64,000 nucleotides of DNA from Loigolactobacillus binensis (GTDB lineage: Bacteria > Bacillota > Bacilli > Lactobacillales > Lactobacillaceae). Under the pieces are notes generated by a model. It did no database searches and was not told the DNA's origin. It worked only from the letters and a program-made list of their open reading frames with translations. This document shows, piece after piece, positions 1-8,386 of this stretch; positions within the stretch are counted from its first letter, which is position 1; every line of letters starts with the position of its first letter. The DNA lies in assembly GCF_005405165.1 (NCBI RefSeq), contig NZ_BJDN01000003.1, forward strand, positions 1 to 64,000. Reading direction: 5' to 3'. The position numbers and the translations under genes were made by a program.

Positions 1-14
1 GGTTTATTGAGCAT

Positions 15-44
15 AAAAACACCTCACCATTTCTTATGATGAGG
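15..44 (-). terminator. Possible intrinsic terminator, minus strand
   Basis: Read on the minus strand, CCTCA (44-40) pairs with TGAGG (26-22), with a further CAT/ATG pair inside and a run of five T immediately beyond. The stem is short and interrupted by one mismatch. No convincing minus-strand gene was found between it and position 592, so what it terminates is unclear. Confidence 0.35.
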
Positions 45-530
45 CTATCATACCGCGGCCGATACGCTATTTATAGTCGGTCTGTTATTGGGTGCTTACC
101 TTAAGACTATTCTTCTTCCTGATAATGATACGAGCGTGAGCCAACCTTCCAACTTCCAACATTCTGTCTCCCAGCTTGCTGGCAAACTATAATTGAGCTG
201 CAATCGGTTAGTTACGCTTTGACGATAGGCGATAGTCCAGTAGCTAATTGTTGTTATTAAGACGGAATCTATTTTTGACTGGTCTTTACTATAAAGATCA
301 GTCAAAATAAAGTTAGTTCAAAATAGAAAATAGTTTTGGCACAACAATTAAAAAGAATTCGACAAAAGCGTTGTCTCAGAATACGATGTTGATTTCTTAC
401 CAGAGAGTTACTTGTTGGGAGAATGTTACCAGGTTAACTGAATCAAATTTGTGGCTGGCTTAGCTGGTTTTGCTAATAAACTATGCGCAGGCTTCCTTAA
501 GTTGAATAGCAATCTCGAATTATGAGCAAC
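45..530. other. No recognisable gene; possible degenerate DNA
   Basis: I see no gene here. A minus-strand frame of 69 codons (96-305) begins with TTG, has no Shine-Dalgarno and matches nothing I recognise. A 28-codon open stretch at 355-438 on the plus strand, ending in TGA, lacks a start codon. Both could be debris of an older gene, but nothing supports a function. Confidence 0.4.
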
Positions 531-532
531 AA

Positions 533-558
533 AAAAGTCCACCAAGCGGTGGACTTTT
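533..558 (-). terminator. Terminator of the LPXTG surface protein gene
   Basis: An 11-bp perfect stem (AAAAGTCCACC at 533-543 with its complement at 548-558) around a 4-base loop lies about 35 bases beyond the minus-strand stop codon. A-tract and T-tract flank it on both sides, so it could also act on plus-strand transcripts. Confidence 0.85.
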
Positions 559-592
559 CTTGTTACACTCAATTTTTCAGGTAACCTATTAC

Positions 593-3313
593 TTAATTAC
601 GTTCTCTTTTCTTGAAGCCGAATAGTGAACCACCTAATAATAAGGTACCTAACATAGCCAGAACACCAGCTTGGGCAGTGTCATCACCAGTTTGTGGTAA
701 AGCAGTTGCCTTGAAGGCACCAGTTGCTTTCAATTGTGATGCGCTGGTTGTCGCTTTGTCAGCAGCATCTAAGGCAACGTTGATTGCTTTAGCAGTAGCG
801 GTTTTAGTGCTTTGTGCCTTTTTAGCAGCTGCGGCATTGTCAGCCTTAGTTGCAGCTGCTAAAGTTTCTTCAGCTTTGTCCAAATCAGCTTTAGCAGTAG
901 TTAAAGCGGTTTGGGTTGTTTTAACCTTAACATTAGCTATAGCTAGAGCAGTTTGAGCTTCTAACAAGGCCTTACGAGCAGCGGCTAAATTAGCGTCAGC
1001 ATTCTGTAATGCATCTAATTTAGCTGTGTCGGTAGCCAAAGTTGATTTAGCAGTAGCCAAAGCTTTTTGAGCAGCCGTTAAAGCCTTTTGAGCTGTAGTT
1101 AGAGCAGCATTAGCTTTGTCTAAAGCAGCTTCCTTAGTTGTGGCAACGGCTTGAGCAGCAGTTAAGGTAGCTTGTGCATCAGCTAACGTTGCTTTAGCAG
1201 CCGCAATAGCAGCAGGTAAGTCAGCTAGCTGGCCTTGATAAGTGGCTAATGCAGCCTGATCAGTGGCTAATTTATCTTTAGCAGCAGTTTGAACGTCTTC
1301 GGCAGCGCTTAAGATAACTTGTTTAGCATCTTCATCTGCAGTAGCAGCGTCTAAGGCTTTTTGAGCAGTATCTAAAGCTTTGGCAGCAGTATCAGCAGCG
1401 GCTTGTTTGTCTTTAGCTGTTGCCGTAACGGAAACCAAGGCAGTCTTAGCGGCAGTTAATGCGTCCTGAGCGTTTGCTAAGGCGTCTGGGTCGGCTTGTT
1501 TAGCTTGTAGATCAGCTAAGGAAGCTTCGTCGGCCGCTAATTTATCTTTAGCAGCAGTTTGAACAGCTTCAGCAGCACTTAAGACAGCTTGCTTAGCATC
1601 TTCGTCTGCTGTTGCGGCATCTAAGGCAGTTTGGGCATCGTCTAATGCTTTGCTGGTCTTGTCAGCTGCAGTTTGTTTTTCAGTGGCAACTGCTTGCGCC
1701 GCGGTCAAAACTTGATTGGCGTTATTAAGTGCCGTCTCGGCTGCAGCTAAATCATCAGCTTCTGCAGCTTGCTGGGCCTTTAGCGTATCGAGTGTGGCCT
1801 GATCTTTAGCCTGTTTGGCCTTCGCCGCAGTTTGAACTTCCTCAGCAGCGCTTAAGATTGCTTGCTTGGTATTTTCATCAGCAGTAGCAGCATCAAGGGC
1901 TTGTTGCGCCTTAACAATTGCGGACTGATCGCCTGATTTTGTTGCTTCATCTAAGGCATCTTGTGCAGCAGCAGTAGTAGCCTCAGTGGCTTGCTTGTCT
2001 TTCAAAGCAGCTTGAGTTGCGCTGCTAGCAGCATCAACGTCGGCTTGGTCGCTAACTAAAGTTGCTTCAGCAGCATCAATGGCCGTTTGTGTTTTATTGA
2101 AATCATCAACTGATTTTTGTGCGCTGTCGGCTTTTCCTTGAGCGGACGTAACGGCAGCATTAGCAGTGGTCAATTCGCTTTGAGCACTGTTATTAGCCTC
2201 AGTAGCAGTATCAACATCAGTTTGAGCTGCAGCCGTTGCTTTTTCAGTTTCTTGTTTATCAGTTAAAGCTGCTTGGGTTGCGCTGCTGGCAGCATCAACT
2301 GCTTCATTATCATCGGAAACTTGTGTGGTCAGTTTATCAATGTTATTTTGCAAAGTTGTTGGATCTAATTCAGTAACAGCGGCTTGAGCGTTGTCAACGT
2401 CAGTTTGAACACCAGCGAGAATTTCGTTAGCGGTATCAGAAGCATTCTGAGCGTCGTTGTTGGTCTTTGTTGCGTTATCAACATCAGTTTGAGCTGCAGC
2501 TGTTGCTTTTTCAGTTTCTTGTTTATCGGCTAAAGCAGCTTGAGTTGCGCTGCTGGCAGCATCAACATCGGCTTGATCATTCACAATGTCAGCTTGTGTA
2601 TCTTTGATTTTATCTTGTAATTTATCAACTGTCAGATCATCCAAAGCTTGTTGATCGTTGTCAACATCAGTTTGGGCTGCATCGACTGCTTTTTGTGCAG
2701 TTGTTGCGGCCGCGTTAGCATTGTCAGCGTTAGTTTTGGCTGTGTTAGCCGCAGTTTGGGCCGCGTCCGTTGTGCTTTGAGCTTTATCGACGTTGGTTTG
2801 ATCAGTTGCAACTTGTGTTTTTGCAGCACCAATCGCTTCATCAGTTGCAGCTGCTTTATTAGCAACGGCTTCATTAACGGCTTGGCTGGCGTCACTAACT
2901 TGTTGTTGTGCGTTAGCCTGGTCAGTTTTGGCTGTATTAGCCGCAGTTTGCGCAGTATTAACATTAGTTTTAGCTGTGCTGACTGAATTTTGTGCAGTTG
3001 CTTTAGCTGCTGTTGTGTCAGTAGCTTTAGCAGTAGTGGTTGCTGCTGTAGCAGTTGTCTTAGCTGCAGTAGTGGTATCCGTCTTAGCTGAGGTATCAGT
3101 TGTGGTTGCAGTATTATTAGTTGTTTGCGCTTGATTTTCGGTTGTTGGTGTATTTTCTGTAGTAGTAGTCGACGATGAGCCGGTTGAAGCAGCAGGTACA
3201 GTAGCACTGGTTGCAGCGTCTGCATTTTGAGTATTAACTGTGAAAAGTGCCCCAGCAGCGACAAGTGTGCCTGCTGCTAAAACGGTGTGACGTAATTTGG
3301 TTGTTGTTGACAT
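593..3313 (-). CDS. LPXTG-anchored alanine-rich coiled-coil surface protein
   Basis: A 906-residue secreted cell-wall protein. The start chosen is the ATG at 3313, preceded by GGGGGA at good spacing; the frame stays open 22 codons further upstream, but without a better site. Residues 1-33 or so form a signal peptide (hydrophobic VLAAGTLVAAGALF, then an ADA-type cleavage site). A Thr/Ala/Ser-rich linker follows, then about 750 residues built almost only of Ala, Asp, Thr, Lys, Gln and Leu. Two repeat families are visible: one around DVDAASSATQAAL (three copies) and one around ALDAATADEDAKQ with LSAAEAVQTAAK (three copies). These heptad-like repeats predict long coiled coils. LPQTG lies at about 872-876, followed by a hydrophobic stretch and a KKRERN tail, so sortase A should link it to peptidoglycan. 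The family role (adhesion, aggregation or a wall spacer) cannot be told from sequence. It appears to be monocistronic. Confidence 0.9.
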   Translation of the reverse strand: MSTTTKLRHTVLAAGTLVAAGALFTVNTQNADAATSATVPAASTGSSSTTTTENTPTTENQAQTTNNTATTTDTSAKTDTTTAAKTTATAATTTAKATDTTAAKATAQNSVSTAKTNVNTAQTAANTAKTDQANAQQQVSDASQAVNEAVANKAAATDEAIGAAKTQVATDQTNVDKAQSTTDAAQTAANTAKTNADNANAAATTAQKAVDAAQTDVDNDQQALDDLTVDKLQDKIKDTQADIVNDQADVDAASSATQAALADKQETEKATAAAQTDVDNATKTNNDAQNASDTANEILAGVQTDVDNAQAAVTELDPTTLQNNIDKLTTQVSDDNEAVDAASSATQAALTDKQETEKATAAAQTDVDTATEANNSAQSELTTANAAVTSAQGKADSAQKSVDDFNKTQTAIDAAEATLVSDQADVDAASSATQAALKDKQATEATTAAAQDALDEATKSGDQSAIVKAQQALDAATADENTKQAILSAAEEVQTAAKAKQAKDQATLDTLKAQQAAEADDLAAAETALNNANQVLTAAQAVATEKQTAADKTSKALDDAQTALDAATADEDAKQAVLSAAEAVQTAAKDKLAADEASLADLQAKQADPDALANAQDALTAAKTALVSVTATAKDKQAAADTAAKALDTAQKALDAATADEDAKQVILSAAEDVQTAAKDKLATDQAALATYQGQLADLPAAIAAAKATLADAQATLTAAQAVATTKEAALDKANAALTTAQKALTAAQKALATAKSTLATDTAKLDALQNADANLAAARKALLEAQTALAIANVKVKTTQTALTTAKADLDKAEETLAAATKADNAAAAKKAQSTKTATAKAINVALDAADKATTSASQLKATGAFKATALPQTGDDTAQAGVLAMLGTLLLGGSLFGFKKRERN

Positions 3314-4180
3314 ATGATGTTCCCCCATATCCATTTTTTTAATTTTGATACACAGATGAACTTGGAACCCGACCGGCAAGCACCATAACAGCGATTGCCC
3401 TAAAATTTGTGATGAAAAAAACTACCAAACAATTAATAAGCATAGTCTACCATTAATTCGCTTACATTTACATTCTTTTTTGAACATTATGTGAATTTTT
3501 TTTGAAATCATGTGCATTAACGTGTGTTTGTGAAGCTATCCGCAATTTTTAACCGAAAAATAGGCACAAAAAACAGTTCACAAAAGAAGTGATATAGACC
3601 ATTACAATAGGAAATAAGTTGCTGATCAAGTTGTCGGCGTTTGCGGTGATTTTAGTTTAAACGTTTGCTTGAAAACGAAGAACATTATCTTTCTATAATC
3701 AGACTAATAAAATAAATAAGCGCAAATAGATTACTTGTCTGGACACTGATCGGCCGATCCCATTAAAATAATTATCAAAAGCTAATTAAAACAAAAACTC
3801 TGGTCGTTAATTTAAGTGAAAAGACAATGGTCTAATCGGGCTGAATGGCGGCAAACTAGTACAGCTGACTGGCCTTTTTAAAATTGATTTTGCTACCACT
3901 ATGTCTAGAAAAACATTGTTAATGATCACTATTATGCAGATAATGATCATTTACCGAACAGGAGAAAATGATCAATATGACCAAACAGATAAGCTATTTT
4001 ACCATGCCATTAAGCTGATCTTTTAATAAAAAGTAATCAAGCACTTTTGTGAATTAATGAATATTTGAATATCTTTTAATTCTATTCATAATAACTTAAA
4101 TAGAATTTCACAGGTGATGATGTCACGATTAAGCGACAGCTGACCAGCGTGTTGATGAGATATTTTTAATCCTAAATGGC
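3314..4180. other. AT-rich gene-free spacer
   Basis: No open frame with a plausible ribosome binding site was found. The 5' untranslated region and promoter of the LPXTG gene must lie at its left end on the minus strand, but no clear -35/-10 pair was identified. Imperfect palindromes occur near 3921-3951 (ATGATCA with ATAATGATCAT) and at 4078-4107 (AATTCTATT with AATAGAATT, 12-base loop). Confidence 0.5.
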
Positions 4181-4208
4181 TTTACAAAATGCTAGAATCC
4201 TGTATAAT
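4181..4208 (+). promoter_or_regulatory. Promoter of the tRNA-Glu/tRNA-Thr operon
   Basis: TTTACA at 4181-4186 and TATAAT at 4203-4208 are separated by 16 bases. The predicted transcription start lies a few bases before the first tRNA, as is usual for tRNA operons. Confidence 0.8.
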
Positions 4209-4223
4209 TATTTATGTTGTTAT

Positions 4224-4295
4224 GGCCCGTTGGTCAAGTGGTTAAGACACCGCCCTTTCACGGCGGTAACATGAGTTCAAATCTCGTACGGGTCA
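4224..4295 (+). tRNA. tRNA-Glu (TTC)
   Basis: The 72-base cloverleaf has acceptor arm GGCCCGT paired with ACGGGTC and discriminator A. The anticodon stem CCGCC/GGCGG encloses the loop CTTTCAC, giving anticodon TTC. The T-loop reads GTTCAAATC. CCA is not encoded. Confidence 0.95.
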
Positions 4296-4303
4296 TGTCT
4301 AAT

Positions 4304-4376
4304 GCCGTCTTAGCTCAGTTGGTAGAGCATCGGTATCGTAAACCGAGGGTCACAGGTTCGACTCCTGCAGACGGCA
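4304..4376 (+). tRNA. tRNA-Thr (CGT)
   Basis: The 73-base cloverleaf has acceptor GCCGTCT paired with AGACGGC and discriminator A. The anticodon loop ATCGTAA lies between TCGGT and ACCGA, giving anticodon CGT, which reads ACG. It sits 8 bases after tRNA-Glu and is cotranscribed with it. Confidence 0.95.
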
Positions 4377-4382
4377 TAATTG

Positions 4383-4432
4383 AAGAAGCACGCTAAGTCC
4401 TTGATACAAAGACTTAGCGTGCTTCTTTTGTT
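4383..4432 (+). terminator. Terminator of the tRNA operon
   Basis: A 17-bp perfect stem (AAGAAGCACGCTAAGTC at 4383-4399 with 4411-4427) around an 11-base loop is followed by a T-rich tail. Confidence 0.9.
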
Positions 4433-4510
4433 TTCAGAGCTGAAAAATTGATCACAGCAGATTTAGTGCCGCGTTTTGAGATAGAAGGGATCCAAATAAC
4501 ATTGTTGACA

Positions 4511-5341
4511 TCATTTGGATTTAAACATTCCATTCAGTTGTTTAAACATTTGCCGATCAAACATTTTATACGATAATTTACGGGCGGCAATAACTAACAT
4601 TGTCATTGCGAAATTAGGCTGATATCTGGTTTTTGGTTTTCTTGCGTTAATTGACTTTAGAATCAACGCCGCGATTTGTTCCGGTGTAGTGGAGAAGTTA
4701 GCAAAGCTACCGTTGGCGTAGTTAGTGACCCAGTCACGATAAGCAGAGGCTGGCGGTGTTTGTTCCAGTAAATTCTTCATTGCGATGTTACCCCACTCGG
4801 TTTTTGTGCCCCCTGGTTCAATGATGATCACATCGATTCCAAATTGTTTGACTTCCATTCGCAGCGTATCACTTAGTGCTTCTAGTGCATGTTTCGAGGC
4901 GTAATACCAACCGGCGAGTGGGGCGTACATTTGACCACCGACAGATGAAATATTGACAACTTTACCGAAATGCTGCTGGCGCATGAGCGGTAACACCAGC
5001 TGGGTCAGGTTCATCAGGCCAAATACATTAACCGCAAATTGATTTTTTGCTTCTTCTGGGGACACATCTTCTAAGGCACCTTGTGAGCCATAGCCAGCTG
5101 AATTCACGATCACGTCAATTGATGAACACTGTTTTTTTACGGCGTCTATAAATGCTTGGTTTGATGCTGGTTTCGTAACATCAAGTGCGTGGATGGTAAT
5201 ATTTTGAGCGGCGAGGTCTTGCATATGATCAACTCTACGAGCACCGGCAAAGACTTGGTAACCTTGATTGTGTAAAAGGATTGCAGTGGCCTTGCCAATA
5301 CCTGCAGAAGCACCAGTAACGATGGCGGTTTTTTTATTCAT
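4511..5341 (-). CDS. SDR-family oxidoreductase
   Basis: A 276-residue short-chain dehydrogenase/reductase with a Rossmann fold. The NAD(P)-binding motif TGASAGIG is at residues 9-16, NSAG at 80-83, the catalytic Ser at about 132, and the YxxxK pair at Tyr146/Lys150. The FAGARR stretch after the second beta strand suits NADP preference, but this is only a family tendency. The ATG is preceded by GGAGC at correct spacing. The gene lies 64 bases downstream of a TetR-family regulator on the same strand. It has its own promoter containing the TetR-type palindrome, so its expression is probably released when that repressor binds a ligand. The substrate cannot be predicted; in such pairs the SDR often handles a reactive carbonyl or xenobiotic (inference). 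Confidence 0.88.
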   Translation of the reverse strand: MNKKTAIVTGASAGIGKATAILLHNQGYQVFAGARRVDHMQDLAAQNITIHALDVTKPASNQAFIDAVKKQCSSIDVIVNSAGYGSQGALEDVSPEEAKNQFAVNVFGLMNLTQLVLPLMRQQHFGKVVNISSVGGQMYAPLAGWYYASKHALEALSDTLRMEVKQFGIDVIIIEPGGTKTEWGNIAMKNLLEQTPPASAYRDWVTNYANGSFANFSTTPEQIAALILKSINARKPKTRYQPNFAMTMLVIAARKLSYKMFDRQMFKQLNGMFKSK

Positions 5342-5357
5342 TTTTTAGTTGCTCCTT

Positions 5358-5387
5358 TTTATAAGTGATCGGTCAGTTATAAAACAA
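5358..5387 (-). promoter_or_regulatory. SDR promoter with TetR-type operator in its spacer
   Basis: On the minus strand, TTGTTT (5387-5382) and TATAAA (5363-5358) are 18 bases apart. The palindrome ATAAGTGA-TCGG-TCAGTTAT occupies 5361-5380, within the spacer and over the -10. It differs by one base per arm from the perfect copy upstream of the regulator gene. Confidence 0.7.
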
Positions 5388-5405
5388 TCAAAAAATTAAA
5401 GCTGA

Positions 5406-5984
5406 TCACTGATCAGCTTTAATGACCTTCCAACATAAATTAGTTGCTTTTTCAATTTGTTCGCGAGTTAAATTTAAATTACGTGTGTAGGTGACTTCAA
5501 GTAAGGAGTTAAGCGCATTAAACGTGAAAGCAACGATCACATCTAAAGTTAAATTTTCAATTTGACCTATTTGTTGCCCATACTTGATCAAATCGATAAT
5601 ATCATGATTGCGGTTCGTTAGCGCTTGATAAACATTGGTTTCGATAAGCTCAGGGGTGTTATTAATGATATTCATAAACAGTGCCTGTTTAGGATTATCC
5701 CACAGCGCTTGACAGTAATTTGTAAATAATCGTTTAATTTCTTTTTCAACATTTGGTGGTTTCGCGACAACTTTTGTATGACTAGCGAGCATGTCCCTTG
5801 TCTCAACGTAAATTGAAGTCAGCATTTTTTCTTTACTTTCGTAATTAAGGTAAATAGTAGCTTGTGGGACGTTGGCCTGCTTAGCAATTTTGGACATACT
5901 AAGATTTTGATAACCATCGTTGATCGTAATGTCATAAACTGCATTTTTGATTGCAATTAGATTTTGAGGATTTTTTTTTCGCAT
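5406..5984 (-). CDS. TetR/AcrR-family repressor
   Basis: A 192-residue regulator. The N-terminal TetR helix-turn-helix is clear: residues about 25-50 read LSMSKIAKQANVPQATIYLNY, followed by the usual SKEKML. The remaining 130 residues form a divergent helical ligand-binding domain. It lies upstream of the SDR gene on the same strand, and both promoters carry the same palindrome, so it most likely represses itself and the SDR. The ATG has no Shine-Dalgarno, and the promoter -10 ends only 6 bases before it, so the mRNA may be leaderless. There is no later in-frame start before the DNA-binding helix. The inducing ligand is unknown. Confidence 0.88.
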   Translation of the reverse strand: MRKKNPQNLIAIKNAVYDITINDGYQNLSMSKIAKQANVPQATIYLNYESKEKMLTSIYVETRDMLASHTKVVAKPPNVEKEIKRLFTNYCQALWDNPKQALFMNIINNTPELIETNVYQALTNRNHDIIDLIKYGQQIGQIENLTLDVIVAFTFNALNSLLEVTYTRNLNLTREQIEKATNLCWKVIKADQ

Positions 5985-5990
5985 GAGGCT

Positions 5991-6019
5991 AATATAACTG
6001 ATCGCTCAGTTATTGTCAA
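5991..6019 (-). promoter_or_regulatory. tetR promoter containing a perfect 20-bp operator
   Basis: On the minus strand, TTGACA (6019-6014) and TATATT (5996-5991) are 17 bases apart. The perfect palindrome ATAACTGA-TCGC-TCAGTTAT lies at 5994-6013 and fills the spacer, which is the classic arrangement for TetR autorepression. Confidence 0.8.
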
Positions 6020-6427
6020 TAAATATGGTGTTGTCAGGCCAGAATCAATTGGGTAAGTGAGCATAAAGTTGTACTTTTGGTCGTGTCAGGGGGCTTAGGT
6101 TTTGTCTGTTGTTTCTTTCGATAAACTTAAATTTAATTACTTTTACTGTGATAATAATTGTGTATTCTTGAATACTTATCAAATAAGGAACCGTAACATT
6201 GGCGTTTAAATTGGCCGCCATACAAGCGACTAGTTTATTCAAAACCCAGCTGGATACTAACCACTAGCGGTTTTGCACTACTATTTTTGTGCTATAGTTG
6301 AGCATAAATAACGCTGTTAGTTGCTGAAAGCCATCATACTTGGCCTGGCAGCTTTTTTAGAACAAGTATCAGAAAGGGCGGGTACAGGATGATTATATAA
6401 ATTGTCGTGGACTGCTGATTTAAAGGG
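6020..6427. other. Intergenic region without a recognisable gene
   Basis: A minus-strand frame of 65 codons (6045-6242) lacks a ribosome binding site and is probably chance. The region must contain the promoter of the downstream EamA transporter, but no strong -35/-10 pair was found; TATAGT near 6293-6298 is a weak candidate. Confidence 0.4.
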
Positions 6428-7345
6428 ATGAGCAAAATAGTAGACAGTAGAAATTTACGCTTACGCGGTATTGGCTTGGCAATTGCTGGGCCACTATTAT
6501 GGGGATTTTCTGGGATCGCCGCACAAGCATTATTCACTTCCTATCAGGTGGCGCCACAGTGGTTAGTATGTGTACGTATGATCGGTGCGGGCATATTACT
6601 GTTATTATTTGGTTTTGTTACTAGGCCTAAAGTAATGCGCACATTATGGCAGCAACCGCGGGCAATCGGTGCGTTGGTCATTTTCAGCTTTAGCGGCATG
6701 TTGCCAGCACAACTGACTTATTTCATGGCGATCAAGTACAGCAATGCGGCTACAGCGACAATTTTACAGTTTCTTAGTCCGGTATTGATCATTATTTATT
6801 TAGCTTTACGGCATTGGCGGATGCCGCGCAAGGTGGATATATTCTCATTGGTGTTGGCCTTAGTGGGAACTAGCTTATTGGTCACACATGGTCAGCTTGA
6901 TCGGCTCAGCATTTCCCATGTTGGTTTTTTCTGGGGGTTATTAACGGCACTGAGTACAGCAGTTTATACGATTTTTCCTAGGCAGCTATTACGTGAATTT
7001 GGTGCAATTGCCGTTGTTGGTTGGGCAATGTTACTTGGTGGCTGCGGTTTATTACCTTTTTTACACGGTACGCCAACGCCAGTGCTGAATTTTCAAAGTA
7101 TTCTGTTGCTCGTTTTTGTGCTCGTATTTGGCACTTTATTTGCTTACTTATTTGTTCTACAGAGCTTGCGCTTTATTGCACCAACCATGACCAGTTTGTT
7201 AGGCGCCTTCGAGCCGCTTACAGCAACGATTTTGGCGGTTTTGATTTTTCAGATTCGCTTTGGTTGGCCGGAATTGCTGGGCACCTTATTGATCCTTGGT
7301 ACTACTGGTCTACAGGCATTGGCTACTTCAAAAAGTAGTATGTAA
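6428..7345 (+). CDS. EamA/DMT-family transporter
   Basis: A 305-residue integral membrane protein with ten predicted hydrophobic segments in two EamA repeats (about residues 13-145 and 160-298). This is the drug/metabolite transporter fold, whose members move amino acids, nucleosides or other small metabolites across the cytoplasmic membrane. The first repeat starts with GPLLWGFSGIAAQALF, a family-like helix 1. The start is uncertain because AAAGGG directly abuts the ATG; no better start was found downstream. It stands alone between the TetR/SDR pair and a TVP38-like gene. The substrate is unknown. Confidence 0.85.
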   Translation: MSKIVDSRNLRLRGIGLAIAGPLLWGFSGIAAQALFTSYQVAPQWLVCVRMIGAGILLLLFGFVTRPKVMRTLWQQPRAIGALVIFSFSGMLPAQLTYFMAIKYSNAATATILQFLSPVLIIIYLALRHWRMPRKVDIFSLVLALVGTSLLVTHGQLDRLSISHVGFFWGLLTALSTAVYTIFPRQLLREFGAIAVVGWAMLLGGCGLLPFLHGTPTPVLNFQSILLLVFVLVFGTLFAYLFVLQSLRFIAPTMTSLLGAFEPLTATILAVLIFQIRFGWPELLGTLLILGTTGLQALATSKSSM

Positions 7346-7544
7346 GAAAAATAAGCAGACGTGACCGTCACAACGGCTTCTGATATTGAAAGTTAGTTTG
7401 ATAATTTAAGAAAAGTAAAAAAGATAATAGATGTTGATGCGGCGGGCTTAGCTTCGTTTTTTTGTTGCTGACTGGACCTGATTGTTCAAGTTATTTTGGT
7501 TCATTGATTTGTTGGCTAGTTTTACAAAGTGAAGAGGTTCAGGT

Positions 7545-8213
7545 ATGAAGAAAGCGACTAAATTAACGCTTTATTGTGTGAGCACGATTATTGTTTTGCT
7601 GCTGATCGGTTATCTGTACATCGATTTTCATACTGATGTGACCACTTTTCTTAATGCTTTTGAACATAATCATGAATTGCGACATGATATCCAACGGCAT
7701 CAAAATGACCCATTGATCATGGCCCTACTTGTTATCTCGATCGGTTTGATGGCCGCAATTCCATTTCTGCCAATTTCAGTTTTTTGTATTATTATTGGCG
7801 GGGTTTATGGTGTTTACTTTGGCGGCCTGATCAATTTGTTAGGCATTGCGCTTGGTAATAGCTTAGTTTTAGTGAGTCTACGCTACACGCATTTATCACA
7901 TAAACTGCAAACTCATCCCATGCGCTTTATTGATAAGATAGCCCAACGCGGTCATCCGCTGATCGGATTAACGATCGGTTATGGTGTACCAGCACTGCCA
8001 ACTATTTTTGTAAATCTAATGGCGATCCATTTGCAGTATAAGCCGAAACAATTAATCGGACCAATATTAATTGGCAGCGCACCGGTGGCTTTTGTCTATG
8101 CTTTTGGCGGCGATCTTTTCAGTAATGGTAATATTATGATCGGAATTTTAGTGTTACTGTTGCTCACTTTAAGCCTGATCGTATTTTTTAAACGAACGGC
8201 GGCTACTAAGTGA
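7545..8213 (+). CDS. TVP38/TMEM64-family membrane protein
   Basis: A 222-residue membrane protein of the VTT (SNARE-associated/DedA-like) superfamily. There is an N-terminal transmembrane helix (about residues 8-27), a charged loop, then the core helices with the family-like stretch PFLPISVFCIIIGGVYGVYFG (split over about 76-96) and a C-terminal helix ending in FFKR. Related proteins are implicated in lipid scrambling and membrane homeostasis; the role of bacterial TVP38 members is not settled. A weak GAAGAGG-type ribosome binding site precedes the ATG. There is no operon partner. Confidence 0.82.
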   Translation: MKKATKLTLYCVSTIIVLLLIGYLYIDFHTDVTTFLNAFEHNHELRHDIQRHQNDPLIMALLVISIGLMAAIPFLPISVFCIIIGGVYGVYFGGLINLLGIALGNSLVLVSLRYTHLSHKLQTHPMRFIDKIAQRGHPLIGLTIGYGVPALPTIFVNLMAIHLQYKPKQLIGPILIGSAPVAFVYAFGGDLFSNGNIMIGILVLLLLTLSLIVFFKRTAATK

Positions 8214-8324
8214 TTTTAGCCTTCACGACATGGAAGCATAATTGTGGTGGCTGCCTTTTAGTCACGCAGTGCTTGTACGATTGATTTTGTTAGTAATTTA
8301 TTAGTTAGGCAGCCTTTCCCACAA

Positions 8325-8353
8325 CTGACATTTTCACTTACAAATGATAAGAT
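8325..8353 (+). promoter_or_regulatory. Promoter of the merR-like gene
   Basis: CTGACA at 8325-8330 and TAAGAT at 8348-8353 are 17 bases apart, about 34 bases upstream of the ATG. Normal spacing here contrasts with the 19-base spacing of the target promoter at 8880. Confidence 0.6.
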
Positions 8354-8386
8354 ACAGCTGAAACTAACTAAGCTAAGGAGACTCAG

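Noticed and set aside
96..305. 69-codon minus-strand frame with a possible terminator downstream
   Set aside because: It starts with TTG without a ribosome binding site, and the peptide is low in typical helix/strand composition and matches nothing I know.
612..3264. Several long frames on both strands across the LPXTG gene
   Set aside because: They are shadows caused by the repetitive Ala-rich codons; the only frame with signal peptide and sortase motif is the annotated one.
3347..3353. GATACAC upstream of the LPXTG gene as a LevR-type site
   Set aside because: A single heptamer with no dyad partner is expected by chance in AT-rich DNA.
4214..4396. 60-codon plus-strand frame
   Set aside because: It runs through two tRNA genes.
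4490..4520. Terminator for the SDR gene (ATCCAAAT with ATTTGGAT)
   Set aside because: The stem overlaps the stop codon and there is no T-run on the minus strand.
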